Shown here: in pieces, positions 8,648-15,299 of the stretch
Layout: every line of letters begins with the position of its first letter
How positions within the stretch are numbered: the stretch's first letter is position 1
From: Clostridia bacterium
GTDB taxonomy: Bacteria > Bacillota_A > Clostridia > UMGS1883
Length of the DNA stretch: 64,000 nt
Assembly (NCBI GenBank): GCA_017467965.1
Contig: JAFUJZ010000007.1
Coordinates: 62,001 to 126,000 of the forward strand
Direction: 5' to 3'
Program-made: the position numbers and the translations under genes
Notes under the pieces: generated by a model
The model's input: only the letters and a program-made list of their open reading frames with translations
Databases searched by the model: none
What the model was told of the DNA's origin: nothing

Positions 8648-8797
8648 ATCTTCAGGGACGCGGTCAACTTCGACCGCTCTGGCGTCGCTATGGCTTGCCA
8701 ATCGCGGGAAGTTTTCGCATAAGCTCTGCCCACCAATCAAGCATCGCAAAGCTCGCTTTCTTGGGGCATCGCTTATCGAACCGCGAGGTTCTCGTGA
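8648..8797. repeat. GC-rich repeat-like island between rluA gene and tRNA genes
   Basis: About 150 bases richer in G+C than the flanks and without a convincing gene. It begins with ATCTTCAGGGAC, a 12-nt copy of the 3' end of the neighbouring tRNA-Met (8856-8867). It contains a GCGGTC/GACCGC hairpin (8660-8677) and ends with the second copy of the 24-nt direct repeat. It looks like a dispersed or tRNA-associated element, but the family is unknown to me. The rest of the 302-bp spacer (8591-8647) shows only AT-rich DNA, with a TATAAT-like word at 8605. Confidence 0.55.
8774..8797 (+). repeat. Direct repeat copy 2 in the rluA-tRNA spacer
   Basis: Same 24-nt unit as 8567-8590 with one substitution (A for G at position 7). 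It closes the GC-rich island. Confidence 0.85.
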
Positions 8798-8806
8798 CTA
8801 AAAATT

Positions 8807-8855
8807 CCACCAAAAACAAATAGGCACCCTTGAGGTGCCTATTTGTTTTTGGTGG
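8807..8855. terminator. Very long perfect hairpin at the tRNA-Met 3' end
   Basis: A perfect 22-bp stem (8807-8828/8834-8855) has a CTTGA loop. Its right arm includes the encoded CCA end and the first acceptor-stem bases of tRNA-Met. On the minus strand it acts as the tRNA operon terminator. Confidence 0.85.
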
Positions 8856-8926
8856 ATCTTCAGGGACTCGAACCCCGGACCGACCGGTTATGAGCCGGTA
8901 GCTCTAACCAACTGAGCTAAAGATCC
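8850..8926 (-). tRNA. tRNA-Met (CAT), elongator type
   Basis: A full cloverleaf is seen on the minus strand: acceptor GGATCTT/AAGATCC, D arm AGCTCAGTTGGTTAGAGCT, anticodon stem ACCGG/CCGGT with loop CTCATAA, a TTCGAGT T loop, discriminator A and an encoded CCA (plus 8850-8852). The anticodon is CAT. A G1-C72 pair excludes initiator tRNA. A lysidine-modified tRNA-Ile2 cannot be excluded by sequence alone. It abuts tRNA-Asn with no spacer. Confidence 0.93.
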
Positions 8927-9002
8927 TGGCTCCTCCAGTTGGACTTGAACCAACGACATCATGATTAACAGTCATGCGCTCTACCGACTGAGCTATAGAG
9001 GA
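8927..9002 (-). tRNA. tRNA-Asn (GTT)
   Basis: Cloverleaf on the minus strand: acceptor TCCTCTA/TGGAGGA, D arm AGCTCAGTCGGTAGAGC, anticodon stem loop CTGTTAA with anticodon GTT, T arm GTTGG-TTCAAGT-CCAAC, discriminator G and encoded CCA (plus 8927-8929). It is the first gene of the pair; its CCA is followed directly by G1 of tRNA-Met. Confidence 0.95.
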
Positions 9003-9039
9003 ATATATTAAAGTATATGCTGAATTAGTCAGCTTTATT

Positions 9040-9068
9040 ATTATAATACCTTAAAATGGTTTTGTCAA
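9040..9068 (-). promoter_or_regulatory. Promoter of the tRNA-Asn/tRNA-Met operon
   Basis: On the minus strand, consensus TTGACA (plus 9063-9068) and consensus TATAAT (plus 9040-9045) have 17-nt spacing. This is the most perfect promoter in the window, as expected for stable RNA genes. Confidence 0.9.
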
Positions 9069-9162
9069 TACAAAAAATGCAAAATCGGTAAATAAAATAT
9101 TGCTGTTAACTATGTCATAATCCCTGTGGGGGAGAATACCATATTTAAAAGGGGGTGGGGAT

Positions 9163-9645
9163 ATGTATAAAATACCGTACAACAGAGCTGCCGCGGCAAA
9201 TTATGCGCGAAGATGGGCATTGGGACGAAACAGTGCATATTACGACTTTTCGCGTCTTGGTGGCGATTGTACCAATTTTGCGTCGCAATGTATTTATGCA
9301 GGAAGTATGGTGATGAATTTTACCCGCGTTTTGGGATGGTACTATCTGTCGCTATCGGACAGAAGCCCTGCGTGGAGCGGAGTGGAATACCTTTACAACT
9401 TTCTTGTAGGGAATAAATCGGTAGGGCCTTACGGATATGAGGTGGCTTGGGATGAGGCTCAGATAGGCGATATAGTGCAGTTGGGACGACAAAACGGGGA
9501 TTTTTATCACTCCCCTGTTATAACAGCACTTAAGCCTGTGATGTTGGTGGCGGCGCACAGCGACGATGCCTTGGACAGACCGCTTTCTTCATATAATTAC
9601 GAAAAGGCAAGATTTATTCATATTGATGCGGTGAGAACATGGTGA
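9163..9645 (+). CDS. Amidase-domain (Amidase_6-type) protein
   Basis: This 160-residue protein matches the putative amidase domain common in Clostridia and Bacilli (Pfam Amidase_6, an NlpC/CHAP-like cysteine peptidase fold). The hallmark start YNRAAAANYARRWALGRN is followed by GGDCTNFASQC with likely catalytic Cys36. A candidate His lies in FYHSPVITA, and the late AAHSDDALDRPLSSY is also typical of the domain. There is no signal peptide or binding repeat, so it is a bare domain. Larger homologues are often secreted or spore-associated, and a role in peptide or wall cleavage is inference. A strong GGGGGTGGGG site precedes the ATG. Confidence 0.82.
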   Translation: MYKIPYNRAAAANYARRWALGRNSAYYDFSRLGGDCTNFASQCIYAGSMVMNFTRVLGWYYLSLSDRSPAWSGVEYLYNFLVGNKSVGPYGYEVAWDEAQIGDIVQLGRQNGDFYHSPVITALKPVMLVAAHSDDALDRPLSSYNYEKARFIHIDAVRTW

Positions 9646-9689
9646 ATAATTAATTGTGAATAAAACTTGAACTTTTTTGTAAAAAAGTA

Positions 9690-9718
9690 TTGATTTATGG
9701 TGAATGTTGTGCTATACT
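9690..9718 (+). promoter_or_regulatory. Promoter of the glycine-riboswitch/AGCS transcript
   Basis: TTGATT (9690-9695) and TATACT (9713-9718) are separated by 17 nt. Transcription would begin near 9725, just upstream of the aptamer. Confidence 0.8.
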
Positions 9719-9738
9719 TGGTCAAGTAAAATTAAATA

Positions 9739-9858
9739 TCCCCGTTGAAACCTTAGGAACATATGGACCGAAGGTGGAGGGAACTCTGGAGAATCTCATT
9801 TATTTGAGTGCCGAAGGTGTAAGGCGAAAGCTGAATCTCTCAGGCAAAAGGATAGAGG
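9739..9858 (+). promoter_or_regulatory. Glycine riboswitch, apparently one full aptamer
   Basis: The segment 9779-9858 contains the conserved glycine aptamer blocks: GGAACTCTGGAGAATCTC, GTGCCGAAGG, then CTCTCAGGCAAAAGGATAGAGG. The preceding 9739-9778 (CCCGTTGAAACC, ACCGAAGG) looks like a vestigial partner ('ghost' aptamer) rather than a complete first domain. The aptamer lies in the leader of an AGCS-family symporter and is followed by a terminator hairpin. For transporter genes, glycine-responsive repression is the usual logic, but the direction here is an inference. Confidence 0.92.
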
Positions 9859-9866
9859 TACGTTTT

Positions 9867-9897
9867 AATACAAGGCTATTTATATTCCTTTGTATTT
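9867..9897 (+). other. Candidate anti-terminator or expression-platform hairpin
   Basis: AATACAAGG and CCTTTGTATT form an 8-9 bp hairpin with one bulge, between the glycine aptamer and the terminator. It may take part in the switch; this was judged by eye only. Confidence 0.4.
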
Positions 9898-9903
9898 CCC
9901 CGG

Positions 9904-9938
9904 AGTTCTGAATTTAATTTTCAGAACTTTTTCATTTT
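9904..9938 (+). terminator. Riboswitch-controlled terminator before the AGCS gene
   Basis: AGTTCTGAA pairs with TTCAGAACT (9 bp), followed by TTTTTCATTTTT. It lies directly before the AGGAGG site of the symporter gene, so termination here would shut the gene off. Confidence 0.88.
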
Positions 9939-9955
9939 TAGGAGGTCTTTTAACT

Positions 9956-11395
9956 ATGTTAGAAGCTATCAATTCAATGCAGGAAACTCTCCTGCCTATT
10001 GTACAGACAGCTAACAGCTATCTTGCAGACTATATTCTTATTATTCTGCTTGTTGGTGTTGGTTTGTTCTTTACAATAAAGACAAAGTTTGTTCAGGTTC
10101 GCTGCTTTGGCGAAGGTATGAAAAAGGTTTTCGGTAACCTTTCTCTTAAGGGCGGTAAGAACAAATCCGGTCTTTCTTCCTTCCAGGCATTGGCAACGGC
10201 TATTGCTGCTCAGGTTGGTACAGGTAACATCGTTGGTGCTTCCGGTGCTATTTTGACAGGTGGTCCCGGTGCTATTTTCTGGATGTGGGTTATCGCATTT
10301 TTAGGTATGGCTACAATTTACGCCGAAGCTACACTTGCTCAGGAAACAAGAGTTATTGACAAAAACGGCGAAGTACACGGCGGTCCTGCTTACTACATGA
10401 AGAAAGCATTCCCTAATGGTTTTGGTAAGTTCCTCAGCGGTTTCTTTGCTGTTGCACTTATTTTGGCTCTTGGCTTCATGGGCGCTATGGTTCAGTCCAA
10501 CTCTATTGCAGAGTCCTGCAGCACGGCATTTGGCATTGACGGTTGGATTGTAGGTGTAATTTTAGCAGTTGTATGTGCTTTCATTTTCCTTGGTGGTATT
10601 CAGAGAATTGCATCTGTTGCTGAAAAGATTGTTCCTATTATGGCTGTTCTTTTCCTGCTTGGTGGTGCTGTTGTTCTTCTTACAAACCTTTCCGGTCTTG
10701 TTGAAGGTGTTAAGATGATTTTCAAGTATGCTTTCACACCTCAGGCTCTTATCGGTGGCGGTATCGGTGCAGCACTTAAGACTGCTATCAGCCAGGGTGC
10801 AAAGCGTGGTCTCTTCTCCAACGAAGCAGGTATGGGTTCTACACCTCATGCACATGCTATGGCAAACGTACAAAAGCCCCATGACCAGGGTGTTGTTGCT
10901 ATGATTGGTGTGTTTATTGACACATTCGTTGTTCTTACAATGACAGCTCTCGTTGTTATTACAACTCTTTACACAAAGGGTGGTCCTCTTGCAGGGGCTG
11001 ACGGTAATACATATGCAGCTTTGATTGAAAGTGCAGGTATTTCCAAGACAAATGCAATGCAGATAGCTGTAACAAACGGATTCCCCGATTTTATGAGTAG
11101 CTTAGGTAACGGTTTCGTTGCGATCTGTCTTTTGTTCTTCGCATTTACTACAATTATTGGTTGGAACTTCTTTGGTAAGATTAACGTTCAGTATCTTTTC
11201 AAGAACAACAAGGTTGCAACAGCTATATATTCCGTAGTTGCAATTGTATTCATCTTCCTTGGTTCTCTTCTTTCCAACGGTCTCGTTTGGGAACTTACAG
11301 ACTTCTTTAACTACCTCATGGTTATTCCCAACGCAATCGCTCTTGTAGCACTTTATAAGATTGTTGTTAAGCATTCTAAGTCCAATAAGAAATAA
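9956..11395 (+). CDS. Alanine/glycine:cation symporter (AGCS family)
   Basis: This 479-residue sodium-coupled amino-acid carrier of the AGCS family takes up alanine and/or glycine. Family landmarks are clear: FTIKTKFVQVRCFGEGMKK after helix 1, FQALATAIAAQVGTGNIVGAS near residue 70, EATLAQETRV, and the signature-like AKRGLFSNEAGMGSTPHAHA. About eleven helices are expected. The ATG at 9956 has AGGAGG ten nt upstream; an earlier in-frame ATG lies inside the riboswitch hairpin and is rejected. Control by the glycine riboswitch points to glycine as a physiological substrate or signal. A strong terminator follows. Confidence 0.95.
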   Translation: MLEAINSMQETLLPIVQTANSYLADYILIILLVGVGLFFTIKTKFVQVRCFGEGMKKVFGNLSLKGGKNKSGLSSFQALATAIAAQVGTGNIVGASGAILTGGPGAIFWMWVIAFLGMATIYAEATLAQETRVIDKNGEVHGGPAYYMKKAFPNGFGKFLSGFFAVALILALGFMGAMVQSNSIAESCSTAFGIDGWIVGVILAVVCAFIFLGGIQRIASVAEKIVPIMAVLFLLGGAVVLLTNLSGLVEGVKMIFKYAFTPQALIGGGIGAALKTAISQGAKRGLFSNEAGMGSTPHAHAMANVQKPHDQGVVAMIGVFIDTFVVLTMTALVVITTLYTKGGPLAGADGNTYAALIESAGISKTNAMQIAVTNGFPDFMSSLGNGFVAICLLFFAFTTIIGWNFFGKINVQYLFKNNKVATAIYSVVAIVFIFLGSLLSNGLVWELTDFFNYLMVIPNAIALVALYKIVVKHSKSNKK

Positions 11396-11410
11396 TTTAA
11401 ATACTACATA

Positions 11411-11444
11411 AAAAAATCCCGTAACGTAAGTTACGGGATTTTTT
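11411..11444. terminator. Bidirectional terminator between AGCS and DUF1015 genes
   Basis: A 15-bp stem (11411-11425/11430-11444) with loop GTAA has a poly-A left arm and poly-T right arm. It ends 6 nt before the last base of the convergent DUF1015 gene. Confidence 0.9.
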
Positions 11445-11449
11445 ATTTG

Positions 11450-12697
11450 TTATGATAATTTATGGATAAATATACCACTGCGGAGCTTGGGCTCAAACCA
11501 TGTGGATTTGGGAGGCATAACCATGCCTTTATCTGCAATATTCATAACCTGCTCTATTGTTGTGGGATAGAGCGCAAAGGCTACCTTCATTTCGCCTGAA
11601 TTAACCTTGTTTTCAAGCTCACAGAGACCGCGGATGCCACCTACAAAGTCAATGCGTGAATCGGAACGAACATCTGTAATACCCAAAATAGGCTCTATAA
11701 TCCACTTGTGCAGAATAGAAACATCCAGACACATAATCGGGTCGGAATCGTCTATTATATCAGCCTTTGCTGTGAGAGAATACCACTTGCCGTCAAGATA
11801 CATGCTGAAAGAGTGGGCAAAGGGAGGATTGAAAGGTGCTATAGGTGCTTCGTCGATATCAAAGTTTTCTTTGATAAGGTTGAAGAATTCTTCTGTAGTA
11901 TGACCGTTCAAATCCTTGATAACACGGTTATAGTCCATGATATGAAGATCTTCGTCGGGGAAGAGAACTGCGAGGAAATAGTTGTATTCAGCATCGGGGT
12001 CAACAGTCTTTGCCTCGCTGCGTCTCTTTAAGCCTACATCAACAGCCGATGCCGTACGGTGGTGTCCGTCTGCAATATAAAGAGAAGGAACCTCAGCAAA
12101 AAGCTTTTTAAGCTGGTCAACCACATCATCCTTGTCTACAAGCCATACTGTATGTGTAACACCGTCAGTTGTGATAAAGTCATACAAAGGGCGGTATGCC
12201 GCCTTGTAACGGTTGATTATATCCGAAATAGCTCTCTGAGCACGGTAAGTAAGGAAAATCGGGCCTGTGTTGGCGTCACATGTGTCTACGTGGCGGATTC
12301 GGTCTTCTTCCTTTGCTTTGATAGTAAACTCGTGCTTTTTGATAGTGTTGTTCATATATTCGTCAATGTCACAGCAACAAACAAGACCTGTCTGCTCACG
12401 TTTATTCATTGTGAGCATATAGATGTAGAAGACTTCCTTTTCATCTTGTATAAAAGTGCCTTCCGAAATCATTTTTTCAAGGTTTTCTTTAGCTTTTGCA
12501 TAGACAACGTCATCGTAAAGATTTACATAAGTGTCAAGGTCAATCTCCGCCTTGTCAACATGAAGGAAGGAGTAAGGATTGCCTTCGGCTCTTTTGCGAG
12601 CTTCGTCGCTAGTCATTACGTCGTAGGGAAGTGCCGCAACGAGATGCACTTTGTCCTGGGTGGGTCTTATGCCCTTAAATGGTCTGATATTTGACAT
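11450..12697 (-). CDS. DUF1015 protein in the serine operon (possible serine/phosphoserine enzyme)
   Basis: This 415-residue protein of the DUF1015 family starts with the typical IRPFKGIRPTQDKV and ALPYDVMTSDEAR. The notable motif is DGHHRTASA (residues 210-218). It resembles the DGHHR-type active-site motif of the ParB/sulfiredoxin-like fold used by free-serine kinases such as SbnI and SerK. That resemblance was seen by eye and is not proof of function. It is the last gene after serC and serA on the same strand, and no serB phosphatase is in the window. A role in serine or phosphoserine metabolism is therefore a reasonable inference. A hairpin in the serA-DUF1015 gap may lower its expression. 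Confidence 0.82.
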   Translation of the reverse strand: MSNIRPFKGIRPTQDKVHLVAALPYDVMTSDEARKRAEGNPYSFLHVDKAEIDLDTYVNLYDDVVYAKAKENLEKMISEGTFIQDEKEVFYIYMLTMNKREQTGLVCCCDIDEYMNNTIKKHEFTIKAKEEDRIRHVDTCDANTGPIFLTYRAQRAISDIINRYKAAYRPLYDFITTDGVTHTVWLVDKDDVVDQLKKLFAEVPSLYIADGHHRTASAVDVGLKRRSEAKTVDPDAEYNYFLAVLFPDEDLHIMDYNRVIKDLNGHTTEEFFNLIKENFDIDEAPIAPFNPPFAHSFSMYLDGKWYSLTAKADIIDDSDPIMCLDVSILHKWIIEPILGITDVRSDSRIDFVGGIRGLCELENKVNSGEMKVAFALYPTTIEQVMNIADKGMVMPPKSTWFEPKLRSGIFIHKLS

Positions 12698-12720
12698 AAA
12701 ATTTCACTACTTTCCATAGA

Positions 12721-12747
12721 AAGAGCGGGATTACTAATCCCGCTCTT
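12721..12747 (-). terminator. Intercistronic hairpin between serA and DUF1015
   Basis: A 12-bp stem (12721-12732/12736-12747) with a 3-nt loop. On the minus strand a short TTTCTAT follows, so it could be a partial terminator or an RNA-stability element. Confidence 0.6.
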
Positions 12748-12757
12748 AAGTTGTTGT

Positions 12758-13915
12758 TTACTTATTGATAATTCTTACTCTGATAACGCCGGGAACAGCC
12801 TTCATTGCATCTACGATGCTTTCATCTGCCTTGCCGTCAATTGTGAAGAGAGTATAAGCGTTGTCGCCCTTGTTTGCATTAACCATGTGGTCAATGTTGA
12901 TGCCCTTTTCACCAAGAACACCGGCAATAAGTGCGATAGAAGAGGGGATATTTTTGTTGATAACACAAATACGATCCTTTCCGTTGTCCGGAAGAGCGCA
13001 GTTGGGGAAGTTAACGGAGTTTGTGATGTTACCGTTTTCAATGTAGTCCATAAGTTCGTCTACTGCCATAACTGCACAGTTGTCTTCGGCTTCGGGAGTA
13101 GAAGCGCCAAGGTGAGGAATTGTGATAATATTTTCGCATCCAACAGTTTCCTCTGTGGGGAAGTCTGTAAGATACTTAGAAACCTTACCTGCTGCAATAG
13201 CTTCTTTGATTGCAGCACTGTCAACAAGCTCAGCACGGGAGAGATTCAAAACTCTTACACCCATTTTGCACTTTGCAAGTGCCTGAGCGTTAATCATGCC
13301 GCGTGTAGCATCGTTGAGGGGTACATGAACTGTAATATAGTCACAATTTGCATATATATCGTCAAGGTTCTGTGTGTACTTAACGCGTGTTTTAAGGTGC
13401 ATAGCACCGTTTACGGAAAGGAAGGGGTCGTAACCGATAACCTTCATACCCAGTTCAACAGCTGTGTTGGCAACCAACACACCGATAGCACCAAGACCTA
13501 CAACACCAAGTGTTTTACCTGTGATTTCCGGACCTACAAACTTGCTCTTGCCCTTTTCAACTGCTGCTGCAACACCTTCTGTAAGTGTCTGCGCCCAGTT
13601 GTAGCCGCCTACGATATCACGGGAAGCAAGGAACAAGGATGCAATAACAAGTTCTTTAACGGCGTTTGCGTTAGCACCGGGAGTGTTGAAAACAACAATA
13701 CCCTTATCAGAGCATTTGTCAATCGGAATATTGTTAACACCTGCACCGCAACGAGCAACAGCAAGGAGGCTTTCGGGAAGCTCCATGTCGTGCATTTTAA
13801 AGCTACGGAGAAGGATACCTTCGGGGTTTTCCATTGAATCGGAAACCTTATAGTTGTCTGTAAGATTTGCGATTCCAACAGGAGAAATTTTATTTAATGT
13901 GAGAATATTATACAT
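12758..13915 (-). CDS. serA: D-3-phosphoglycerate dehydrogenase with ACT domain
   Basis: This 385-residue NAD-dependent dehydrogenase oxidises 3-phosphoglycerate to 3-phosphohydroxypyruvate, the first step of serine synthesis. The Rossmann motif GLGAIG (140-145), the NLSRAELVD segment with Arg227, and the late HLGAST with catalytic His268 are intact. Residues 315-385 (ICVINKNIPSSIALIAGVLGEKGINID onward) form a C-terminal ACT domain, the usual serine-feedback site. It is a short-form enzyme without the intervening ASB domain. The ATG at 13915 is chosen because AAAGGTGA precedes it; a GTG nine bases earlier overlaps that site. It is preceded by serC and an unusual folded spacer. Confidence 0.96.
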   Translation of the reverse strand: MYNILTLNKISPVGIANLTDNYKVSDSMENPEGILLRSFKMHDMELPESLLAVARCGAGVNNIPIDKCSDKGIVVFNTPGANANAVKELVIASLFLASRDIVGGYNWAQTLTEGVAAAVEKGKSKFVGPEITGKTLGVVGLGAIGVLVANTAVELGMKVIGYDPFLSVNGAMHLKTRVKYTQNLDDIYANCDYITVHVPLNDATRGMINAQALAKCKMGVRVLNLSRAELVDSAAIKEAIAAGKVSKYLTDFPTEETVGCENIITIPHLGASTPEAEDNCAVMAVDELMDYIENGNITNSVNFPNCALPDNGKDRICVINKNIPSSIALIAGVLGEKGINIDHMVNANKGDNAYTLFTIDGKADESIVDAMKAVPGVIRVRIINK

Positions 13916-13979
13916 AGTTATCACCTTTTAAATTTTTTATATCAGTGAGATTTTATCTGAGACCACTGCAACGTTTCTG

Positions 13980-14063
13980 AAAATCGTTCAGATTGTGTAT
14001 TTGACCAAGTGCCGTGTACTATGTGTACATAAGCGAGGTCAAATGCACGAGATGGACGATTTT
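13980..14063 (-). repeat. Structured intergenic element, copy A (serC-serA spacer)
   Basis: On the minus strand this folds as a three-level hairpin. The outer stem is AAAATCGT/ACGATTTT (plus 14056-14063/13980-13987), the middle stem TTTGACC/GGTCAAA (14037-14043/14000-14006), and the tip TGTAC-ACATA-GTACA (plus 14015-14029). Internal loops carry ATCTCG on the 5' side and CAATCTG on the 3' side. The tip and loop words recur in copy B at 37338-37438, but the stems differ in sequence while staying paired. The outer stem reaches into the serC stop codon. Confidence 0.75.
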
Positions 14064-15141
14064 ATTTGTTGTTTTTTTCAAACTTTTCCATGAAGTCAAC
14101 CAATGCCTGAACGCCTTCCATGGGCATAGCATTGTAGATAGATGCACGCATACCGCCTACTGTTCTATGACCCTTGAGGTTTACAAAGCCTGCTTCCTTA
14201 GCTTCTTGAACGAACTTCTTGTCGAGTTCTTCGTTGCCTGTGATGAAGGGAACGTTCATAAGCGAACGGTCTTCTTTAACTACAGTACCCTTAAACATTG
14301 CGGAGTTGTCAAGGAAATCGTAAAGAACTGCAGCCTTTGCTTTGTTAAGCTTTTCAAGTTCAGCTACGCCGCCCATGTTCTTAACCCATTCAAATACGAG
14401 CTTTGAAATGTAGATAGAATAGCAGGGAGGTGTATTGTACATGCTCTTACCGTCAGCGTGTGTCTTATAAGAAAGCATTGTGGGGCAAATTGCCATAGGA
14501 TCGCCGATAAGGTCCTTGCGAACAATCGCAATTGTAAGACCTGCGGGACCAACGTTTTTCTGTGCACCTGCATAGAGAAGACCAAACTTAGTAACATCAA
14601 GCTGTTCACTCATGATGTCAGAAGAAATATCAGCAACTAAGGGAACATTGCCAACCTCGGGAAGAGTGTTCCACTTTGTGCCGTAAATTGTATTGTTGTG
14701 TGTGATGTGGAAATAGTCAGCATCAGGAGTAAAAGTGCTCTTATCGAGCTTGGGGATATATGAGAAAGTCTTGTCGGCAGACGATGCTACAACATTTGCT
14801 GTACCAAACTTGCCTGCTTCACTAGCTGCTTTCTTAGCCCACTGACCTGTAATAACGTAGTCCGCCTTACCGTTTTTGAAGAGATTCAAGGGAACCATTG
14901 CAAACTGAGTGGAAGCACCACCCTGAAGGAACAATACTTCGTAATTTTCGGGAATGTTCATGAGTTCGCGGATGAGAGCTTCTGCACCGTAAATGATACC
15001 TTCGTAATCCTTACTGCGGTGGCTCATTTCCATTACGGACATGCCTGTACCCTTGTAGTTTACCATATCTCTCTGAGCTTCTTCCAATACGGATAAAGGA
15101 AGCATGGAGGGACCTGCGGAAAAGTTATATACTCTTTCCAT
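14062..15141 (-). CDS. serC: Phosphoserine aminotransferase
   Basis: This 360-residue PLP enzyme transfers an amino group from glutamate to 3-phosphohydroxypyruvate, giving phosphoserine. It also acts in the vitamin B6 route in some bacteria. The start VYNFSAGPSMLP is typical, as are FLQGGASTQFAMVP (phosphate-binding region), D171 in LVADISSD, and PLP lysine K195 in AGAQKNVGPAG. The ATG at 15141 is preferred over a TTG 18 nt upstream because GAAAGAAGG lies 7 nt before the ATG. It is first in the serC-serA-DUF1015 operon and has a consensus-like promoter and a stem-loop leader. Confidence 0.96.
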   Translation of the reverse strand: MERVYNFSAGPSMLPLSVLEEAQRDMVNYKGTGMSVMEMSHRSKDYEGIIYGAEALIRELMNIPENYEVLFLQGGASTQFAMVPLNLFKNGKADYVITGQWAKKAASEAGKFGTANVVASSADKTFSYIPKLDKSTFTPDADYFHITHNNTIYGTKWNTLPEVGNVPLVADISSDIMSEQLDVTKFGLLYAGAQKNVGPAGLTIAIVRKDLIGDPMAICPTMLSYKTHADGKSMYNTPPCYSIYISKLVFEWVKNMGGVAELEKLNKAKAAVLYDFLDNSAMFKGTVVKEDRSLMNVPFITGNEELDKKFVQEAKEAGFVNLKGHRTVGGMRASIYNAMPMEGVQALVDFMEKFEKNNK

Positions 15142-15175
15142 AAAAACGCCTTCTTTCAAAAGTATCTTATAAACA

Positions 15176-15207
15176 AATCAGCACCTCATAGACATGAGGT
15201 GCTGATT
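15176..15207 (-). other. 14-bp stem-loop in the serC leader
   Basis: A perfect 14-bp stem (15176-15189/15194-15207) with loop AGAC lies about 20 nt downstream of the predicted serC start of transcription and 35 nt before the serC ATG. The following sequence (TTTGTTTAT on the minus strand) is only moderately T-rich. It could be the terminator of the upstream LRR gene, an attenuator, or both. Confidence 0.7.
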
Positions 15208-15231
15208 GCAAGACAAAAGTCTATTTACATT

Positions 15232-15260
15232 ATTATATTATATGTCGCACAATTAGTCAA
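15232..15260 (-). promoter_or_regulatory. Promoter of the serC operon
   Basis: On the minus strand, TTGACT (plus 15255-15260) and TATAAT (plus 15232-15237) are separated by 17 nt. It lies between the LRR gene stop and serC. Confidence 0.85.
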
Positions 15261-15299
15261 TGTTAAATTGACTGTTTTTGGGTAATTTTTTGGGTAGCT

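Noticed and set aside
8548..8736. A 63-codon N-terminal extension of the RluA-like protein
   Set aside because: It translates the direct repeat and AT-rich spacer, has no family similarity, and the ATG at 8547 has a good ribosome site.
8515..8823. A 102-codon plus-strand frame across the rluA start and the GC-rich island
   Set aside because: It overlaps the start of a real gene, two repeats and part of a terminator; its translation shows no domain and no ribosome site.
8850..8926. Initiator tRNA-fMet
   Set aside because: The acceptor stem begins with a paired G1-C72, whereas bacterial initiator tRNA has an unpaired first position.
12887..13837. A 316-codon open frame antisense to serA, and similar long antisense frames over DUF1015 (12059-12694 +) and DegV (33656-34288 -)
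   Set aside because: Composition is Cys/Val/Asn/Phe-rich without any recognisable domain, there is no ribosome site, and the opposite strand encodes clear enzymes with intact motifs. These are mirror frames caused by codon bias.
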